Part shown: positions 27,201-35,300 of the stretch, piece after piece | Numbering within the stretch: the stretch's first letter is position 1 | Layout: each line of letters opens with the position of its first letter | Assembly (NCBI GenBank): GCA_947044365.1 | Contig: OX345646.1 | Location: 2,984,827-3,048,826, forward strand | DNA length: 64,000 nt | Source of the DNA: Petrosia ficiformis | Lineage: Eukaryota > Porifera > Demospongiae > Haplosclerida > Petrosiidae | Direction: 5' to 3' | Translations under genes and position numbers: made by a program | The notes under the pieces: model-generated | Databases searched by the model: none | What the model was told of the DNA's origin: nothing | What the model saw: the letters and a program-made list of their open reading frames with translations, nothing else

Positions 27201-29327
27201 AGACATCTCAACCAGCTTCTTCCTTCCAATCTCCTCCCATCTATTATAATCAGACATCTCAACAAGCTTCTTCCTTCCAATCTCCTCCATCTTTTTTGCA
27301 GCCATCTGTACATGTGAATCAACTTGAAAACTCTAAGTGTTTACGAATTCAGTGTAAGAGTACTACCACAGCTCTACCATCTTCTGTGATTAACAAAACT
27401 AAGCTTGTTGCAGCATCATACACTTTAGATCGATTTCCTAAATTACAAACTGAGAGCAAAGTAAGTAACTTGGCTGTGAAATTGGCACGTAGTTCATTTT
27501 TTGGAGAAGATGTGCTGGCACAATGTACCCTGATGGGCTTTGGGAAGTATCCAGCTTTGCCTACTGCTGAATTAAATGACTTGAAACAAACCATATTTTC
27601 GTTATTCCCCAAATACTGGTCTAACCCGATAGAGTTTGAAACCATTTGGAAAGATTGTGGTGAAGCAATTGGCCAAGTGTGTAAGCGGCTTCGTACTGTG
27701 GTAGAGAAGAACTCCATTCTAATAAATTAAGTAATTCGAAAGAAAGAATAAATAATAATTATTACTATAACTATATCAAAAATTTAATTAAAAAATACAC
27801 TATTACAAATTTAATTTAAAAATATAAATTCTAATTTAAAAAGTTTGATATTCAAAGTAAATTACGAACATTACTATAAAAGTAACTATAACTAAATTAC
27901 AATGGTGAATGACCTTTATGAAGTAAGTCAACATCAAACTAGTGTTGTTTTAGTTAACTGAAACAACACTACATCAAACACACTTAACACTTTAGGCTCT
28001 ATGGCCTCTAGGTGGATCTTTTGTGATTGTGGTGGCTTTGAAAAAAGCCTTTTAAAACAAAAAAAAATGGGAACAAAAAATCAATATCCTGTAGCAGCAC
28101 CTTCCAGCTCGATTACTTTAGGTATGACCTTATGTATATGTCTGATGTATTTTCTACACTTTGCCAAGTCTACTGTCTCCCAAAAATATTTTATTCCATC
28201 CACTAGCTCATCCTTTTTCTTGGGCTTCGCCTCTCTACGAATAAACTCCTTTAACTCATGCCAAAAATTTTCGATCGGGTTTAAGTCTGGAGACTCTGCT
28301 GGTGTGCGCCACCAGTAAATACCATTTTCTGCTAAAAATTCTCGAGCTACAATAGAGTTATGTTTTGGATAGTTATCGGCCATAAATCTGTGGCCGTCAG
28401 AAAATTGATGTTCAACGAAAGGCAGAAGAGTTTTCTTCAATATATCAACATACAAAAACCTATCCATTATCCCGTTAAAAATGCAGATACCACTTTTACC
28501 TCTTAAACTGATTCCTGTCCACACATGTACTTTATAGGGATGTTTAGGCCTGGGCTTAGGTCTGGGAGCTTCACCTTGTTTTCTACAACAATATCTGCGG
28601 TGTGTCTCCATTTGTACGGTACATTCATTTGTAAAAATCACATTCTCAAAGTCATCCAGTTTGTTTGCTAGGGCCCACTCAAATCTTCGCAGTTTATTAT
28701 CCTCTCTAATCAACTGACAGTATGCACTGCCCCTGAAAGTCCATCCTAGCGAAGATCTACAGCGTAAAATCATATTCAAAGAAAGAGCGTACCCTTTAGA
28801 TGTCAGTAGAGCATGTAGCTGCTGAGCTGTTGTTTCATCGTCGAATTTCATTTGAGCCTCCACGATTCTCTTTACTTCTGCAGTAATCTTAGTAGGACGG
28901 CCAGATCCATGTCTTCTCAACAAACAACCATAGGCTTCAAACCTTTTCAAAAATCATGAACTCCTGCTCTGGTCACTGGGAGTTTCTCTTCTTGTACTAG
29001 GATCTTGGTTATACTTGGAGCTTTGAACCCTTGACTGTTCAGATACAGAATTCGTTGTTTGCAGTAGTTACTATAAACCATCGTCGATCTTCTCACACAA
29101 TTGAACAAAAAAAAAACCATCATGTGCGCATTATGTTATGTATGACATCATCGTTGCTACGCTACAGTCCGTTGCGCAATTGCCACAACGTTGTTTTTAC
29201 GATGTTTCTACGGTAATTAATAACTCTACAAAAACGACAACGCCTGTACAGTACTACGACCGTTTCGTAGAACAAAACGTAAAGTTTTTATTGACATATA
29301 CTGTATATATATATATATATATACATG

Positions 29328-29387
<60 letters not shown>

Positions 29388-32300
29388 TAATATATATATA
29401 TATACAGTACAATATAAATGTGTTTTAATTGTTTCATGCGAGGTTAAGCAAAAGACAAATAAATATTATTTTCACTAACCCGTATGTCAAGTGACTCCAG
29501 ATTTCTATCTCTGAACACCAATTATATAAAACTGAACCCGGAGTGATAATGAGGAATGTGCCTTTACCTATTGTCTGTGACAATGAAAACAACTTTAATG
29601 AATGCACTTGTAATGCATAACCCTTGCCACAAGCGTGATTGAGATTTAGAAACAAGAATAATTATTTTTGAAAAATAATGCAGACAACACATAACTGTAA
29701 TAATTATTATGTGTGTGTGTGTTACAACAAACACTTCAAGTTCTATCAAGCAAGAGTACAGTATGAGAAACACAATGTTAAAATCAAGAAGGAAACAGTT
29801 TTGTGGCTTCAATCATGTACATTAAATGAGCTATATAGAAAGAGACAGTCATGGCAGAAATCTTAAAGCCAGCTTAATGTTGTAGCAGCCACTACTTCAA
29901 TTGTACTTGAATTCAAGCTGTGATTCGACTGTAATAGCCTTCAAACAAAATGTGTTATATTTGTATGTACTCTTCTGCTACTAGAATTCTTCTGAAAGTG
30001 GTGAAATGGCAACCATGAGATGTAAAATTGTCATACATGTAACTTTACAACAAAAAAGGTTTTAGAAAAAGCCTGCCTTGTATTTTATAATTTAAAGTAT
30101 GTTGGTTAATGTAGCTCAAAGTTCCAGTGTTGTTAGTTGTCCAGAAATTTTGTTCACACACACACACACAACACCTCATTCTCTACTCTACCTACGTGGG
30201 CAAGGGTGAATATTGAATGCAAAAAAGTACAGAACCCTTACCACAAGTATTAGACATTATTATGAACAGCAAATGACTCATAATTAATGATATACAAACC
30301 AGTAATTATTGCAAATTTCAAAATTTAGCTTACATCTCAAAGTACAAAGAAACAAGAGTCTCCACATGCACAAATTAACTAACTATGTTTGAATTATATG
30401 CCCAACAGCATTAATATGTGGAACTATAAATTAACTGTCATGCCAAAAATAGTCTTGTCCCATCTCGTCACACCAAAGACCAATGAACTGTTAGTCCATT
30501 TTCTTGGATGTTTGATGGGAAAATTAAATCAATTACATGTACATGTACATGTGTAACAGTAATTTATTTTCTCAGGTGAGATTGGTGTATAGATCTTGGG
30601 TCAACTTAAATGTACCACTGTGTTGCTGTAACTAGTCCTTTTATGTAAATATGAACAATAAAACTTCTTTCATACAGAACAAAAACAGGCTTACAAACAT
30701 CAAGTCGTTTTTAAGGGCTTCCTAAGTTCTTGGGCATGACTGGAAGGGGATGATACAAATAGCTAAAGAGCTTGTGTGGTGATGTTGTAATGATCAATAC
30801 CTATATTTGTGTTTGAAGCAGTGCTTTGCCAGCATCATACCTCTATACTAACATTTCTGTTGTGTTGCAATTACTTTGTTGTATATTTATAAGTTGTTAT
30901 GTAATATACATGTACATGTATTAAAAGTTAATGTAATACACGTTTAGTGTTTACAAGTTTTGTTAAAGTAACAATATTTAATTATTGTTTACAAATCTTA
31001 TGTGTTGCTACTTCTATCATCAATAAAATCTTCTTATTAAGGTGATATACATGTACTTCTATTATCTAGTTACTCAATTATATTTTCCACTGTGATTCCA
31101 CTTAGATTTGCACGTCTAAGTTGTGGTAAATGTCAAATAAGAAATATTGTGTGATGTTTGCCTCGTACCTCCAGGCCCTTAACCCATTCCTCCTACTGGA
31201 AGAGGGTGTGGTTCCAGGCTGTTACTGTTGTAAAAATCCTCCTATTGTTTACAAGTCTTATAAAAAATGTGGTAATATAATTCTATTGTTTACTACATGT
31301 ATGAAGTATTAACATACAGGTTTTGGTCCAGTAAGAATAACATCACTTTTCGTACAAGACTTTTCGAGGACTGCACAGAGAAAAGCAATAACCTATAAAT
31401 CACAACCAAAGACGAAAAAGGAAACTTAAAATAAACCTGACAAACACTGACAAATACTCCTTACTTTAGCTACAACAGGGATGCATTATAAAGGCCATTT
31501 AATCTTAATTATATTAATAGTCTGACAACAGAAACAGTGATCAATGGATGTTTATCCATGATTGAAAGCTTTTAGGAGTGTCTTTTCCTTCATGAATTAA
31601 AATACACTTGAAGGGACAGGTGAGTGCTCATTCCAAACATTTAAGGTAGTGTTGATTTTGTTTGACAATAATGGTTCCAGAATGCCTAGTACGTTGCTCA
31701 TAAATTTAACTTAGTCTCTAAACAAAATATCATTAGGTCTAGATGTAAATGTACATACAAGTAAATGTACATGATTGTATATAGTATAAAAGGGTTTTAT
31801 TACTAAAAGTCCTTACTATTGCCCAATTTGGATATGAATGATTAGTATAGTTATTGTAATTCAGTTGTGACTTCATGACTTCAAGTCACAAAGTCTCATG
31901 TTCTACCAAAAGGGGTTTTAGTTATAACAACAATCAACTAAAAACAACACTGATTAAAATGAAAGGGTGGTGTGTTCATTTGTAAGAGTTACTTGGAATT
32001 TCACCTCACATTTTTATGGTCGTAGGGCCATCCCTATGATTGCTTTCCCACGGGTTCGATGTATGTTTATATATATATATATATGTTTGTGTCACCTACG
32101 CGAGTATGCGTTGTATACGTAGTTAAGGAAGTTACATCATTCCCGGGGGCTCGGTCAATTAGATCTAAAGGGCGTGGTGCGTAAAAGAACGCGAGATCAT
32201 GCTCTACACAACAGCAGAAAGAAAGATGTGTAGCATACGTAGAAACTGGAATTAATAGCTAGCTATTCTGCCTGAAATATATTCCTAAAGTTCTACAAAG

Positions 32301-35300
32301 TCCTTTGAAAGGTCAGGAGAGTAGATAATCAAAGTAATAACTATAATATAAGCTGTTGTCTTTCATGCTTGATAAAGTCAGACATGATTACTGAATGCTG
32401 GACATCACAAAGCAGTCATAGGGATACTTTTATCTTCACTTAAATTTGTAAAGCAATCATAGGGATGTTTTTTTTCTCTATATACACTTGTTATATTAGT
32501 TCCCAAGTTTAAATTTATAAGCATGTTTTCCTGAATCTTGAGGGTGACTCAAAAGTATTCTGAAGTAAGATGAATGCTATTCATAATTTTGCAGGTCATT
32601 CCCATGATTATATTAATTGTGCTGAAATGTCTTGAATGGCTGGATACTATTTTATTATTTGTACTCCATCAACCAAAAATGTGCTTAAAAGAAGCTTTTT
32701 ATTGTCAAACATTTCGGTAAATACATGTACATGTACAGCAGGTAGTTACCTTCATCAGTGGCTTATACTTTATAATAAATAAAAATAAAACAGAGTTTAT
32801 ATATACATGGAGAAATTTTTCTGGTGGGAGGGGGGAGGAGATTACCATAATGTACATATATAGAATGCACCCAGAACATTTACTCTTAAGAGCATGCTTG
32901 AGACTTCTTATATTTAGGTTATTATAGTATATCTTCCCACATTCAAAATCTTTCTAGAAAAATCTCCGACGTGCATATACATATACCACAGAATCATGGT
33001 CACAAAGTACACATCAAAAAGAATATACATGTACACGAACAAGAAATCAATCACACACACACACACACACAAACTAAGTACATTTCACTCCTTAATGTTA
33101 TTCTGAATCAACGCTAGGTAGGTTCCATATAGGTTTTTTATTTAATGTCTCGGCCTTATTTCAGATATGCCAAGACTCTCTGTTTCAATTGAGGGTGTTG
33201 CTTCGTCACATATTATCCTAGTTTATCTTGTGGTCTTATCTGAGAGTGTTCAGTAAGGGCATTGTTTTCACACTGCATACTCAATGCTGCCTTACATGTA
33301 TGTTTTTTTGAAAGAAGTGGTCAGGGTCCTTACTGTTTATACAGTAAAATACTTAATGCAAGGTGTGCTATACACAACTACAGATTGAAAACAAGGAGTA
33401 GGGCCCTTAGGATGACTCGGGATATGATGAAGGGTACAGTGGGGTAGTAATAGGTGTTGATACCATAACGGCTTGAGCACACTCAGGATAGACTCTGATT
33501 GTTACTTTATGTATGGAAGTACAACACTGGTAAAACACTCTGGGGAGAAATTCATGTTCTTGGTCTGATGTGTGGAATAATCAATAAATTTCTTGGGGTA
33601 TTCAAGGACATCTACAGTGATGCAGTAACACCCTCAACTGAAAGAGAGGTGCCTGATTGAGTCATACCGAGACATTAAATAGAGAACCAGGAACACTACC
33701 TGAAGCCTACCATGTGTCGAAGAACAAAATTTAATTAGTTTGTATGTTAAGGTTGAAGATTAAGATTATTGTCATTAGGTATATTGCAACCACCCATTGA
33801 TACTGTCTATGATAGCAAAAATAGGTTTATTTTTAAGTACATGTAGGTTACACTTTCTTATCCTTCATTTAAGAGTATATGGCTCAAAACTAAGTGTTAC
33901 AGCATTTCTCAACTGTATGTACATGTACTATAGCTACTGCATTATTTAATTGCAGTAAGACAATTTTTTGCCATAGCAACAATATTAGCTGACCAAAACC
34001 ATCCAATATGATTATTGCAAAAGGTAACAAATACATTCCTTAAATTTTGGTTGGTGAATTACAAATAATAAAACTAAGAATTATAATAATTATATATACA
34101 CTGTATATATTTATTTATTTATATTTATTCCTATGTATAAGGTATGTGTCAAACTCAAACTGTTGCCAAAATCTGTAATACCTGTATTGTCTTCCCTAGT
34201 CCCATATCATCGCACAATAATGCACCATTTCCCATCACATCTCCTCTTGCACAATTAAAATGGTCATACAAAAACTGTACCCCTTCTCTCTGATAAGGAC
34301 GCAAGTATTGATTAATAGGAGCAGGGATCTATTAATAGACAGAAATAATTAGTATGAATATTTTAGTGATGTGCGAATATTGATATTTTCATTCAATATC
34401 GTGATACAATATTAGCTTTTGTGTGTATAGATCAATATACTGGAGCAGGAAATATAGTTTCTCCAATTTGTCTAATTCTATACCTACGTAGAAGCAATTA
34501 TAACAAGTTAATGTAGTGTGCATAACTTAGTTTACGTTCTTTTACTATTTCTTAACAAAAAAAAACCAAACAGAACATTCGTTTACTTTAAAAGCATTTC
34601 CATTATTATTTCAAACATCATGATACTGTATCGTATAGTATATTTTTGGCAGTGATACACAATACCATTTTTTAGTTGTATTGCAAATCTCTAGAATATT
34701 TCACACAGACTATATATACAATATGCTTTGATTGGATTGACCAATGAGATTGTTTATATCAGGTGATAAATCACTTATAAACCTTTCAGTAAAAATTAAA
34801 CACCCTCCGTGAATGATGATTCATATTGTTTAACAGTTTGTACTGTAATTGCTTTTTATTTGTAAAACGAAACGTAATGTGATAGGTATAATTAAATAAC
34901 TTCACAGTAGTGCTTTTCAGGGAGAAAGGCAAATGTAATATGCAAGATTTGTTCTATCTTAGTTCAACATCAATTTTGGGGGGAACTTCAAAAGTAAAAG
35001 ATCCATCAATGAGAGGCCAAGGCATTGTGGTCATGAATCATACAGAGAGGAGGGGCTGGCACTCATAATTTGTGTTAGCTACAGCTCTTCTGTAAAGATG
35101 TGAGTTTCACAAATTAGCAGTGGTGATTTATGACTGTTGAAATAGTCCTGTAGCGCTTGTTTAGAAGTTAACTGACAGTGTCAAGAAATATTTATTTATT
35201 ATTAAAAAAATGCAAGGCACACGTATTTACATGTACGTACCAACCAAATTAAGCACTCTGATTGGTGTCATGGTATAAGTCGCTATAAACCTTGGTTTGG

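Larger units (their letters stand above)
25313..29303. mobile_element. Two-gene Tc1/mariner transposon with BEN-domain cargo gene
   Basis: The ends are 'cagtatatgtcaataaaaac' (25313) and its exact complement at 29303; the first 28 bp match perfectly and homology continues with scattered mismatches to about 60 bp. TA dinucleotides flank it (25311-25312, 29304-29305), as expected for Tc1. The minus strand carries a DD34E-type transposase (28081-29039); the plus strand carries an intron-containing gene for a BEN-domain protein (26337-27730). A 406-bp hAT MITE is nested in the left arm (25485-25890). The length, 3991 bp, is more than twice that of ordinary Tc1 elements. The element sits in an intron of the ERCC6L2-like gene. 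Confidence 0.9.

Noticed and set aside
27349..27717. Minus-strand 122-codon ORF opposite the BEN domain
   Set aside because: Shadow of the BEN coding exon; no family motif.
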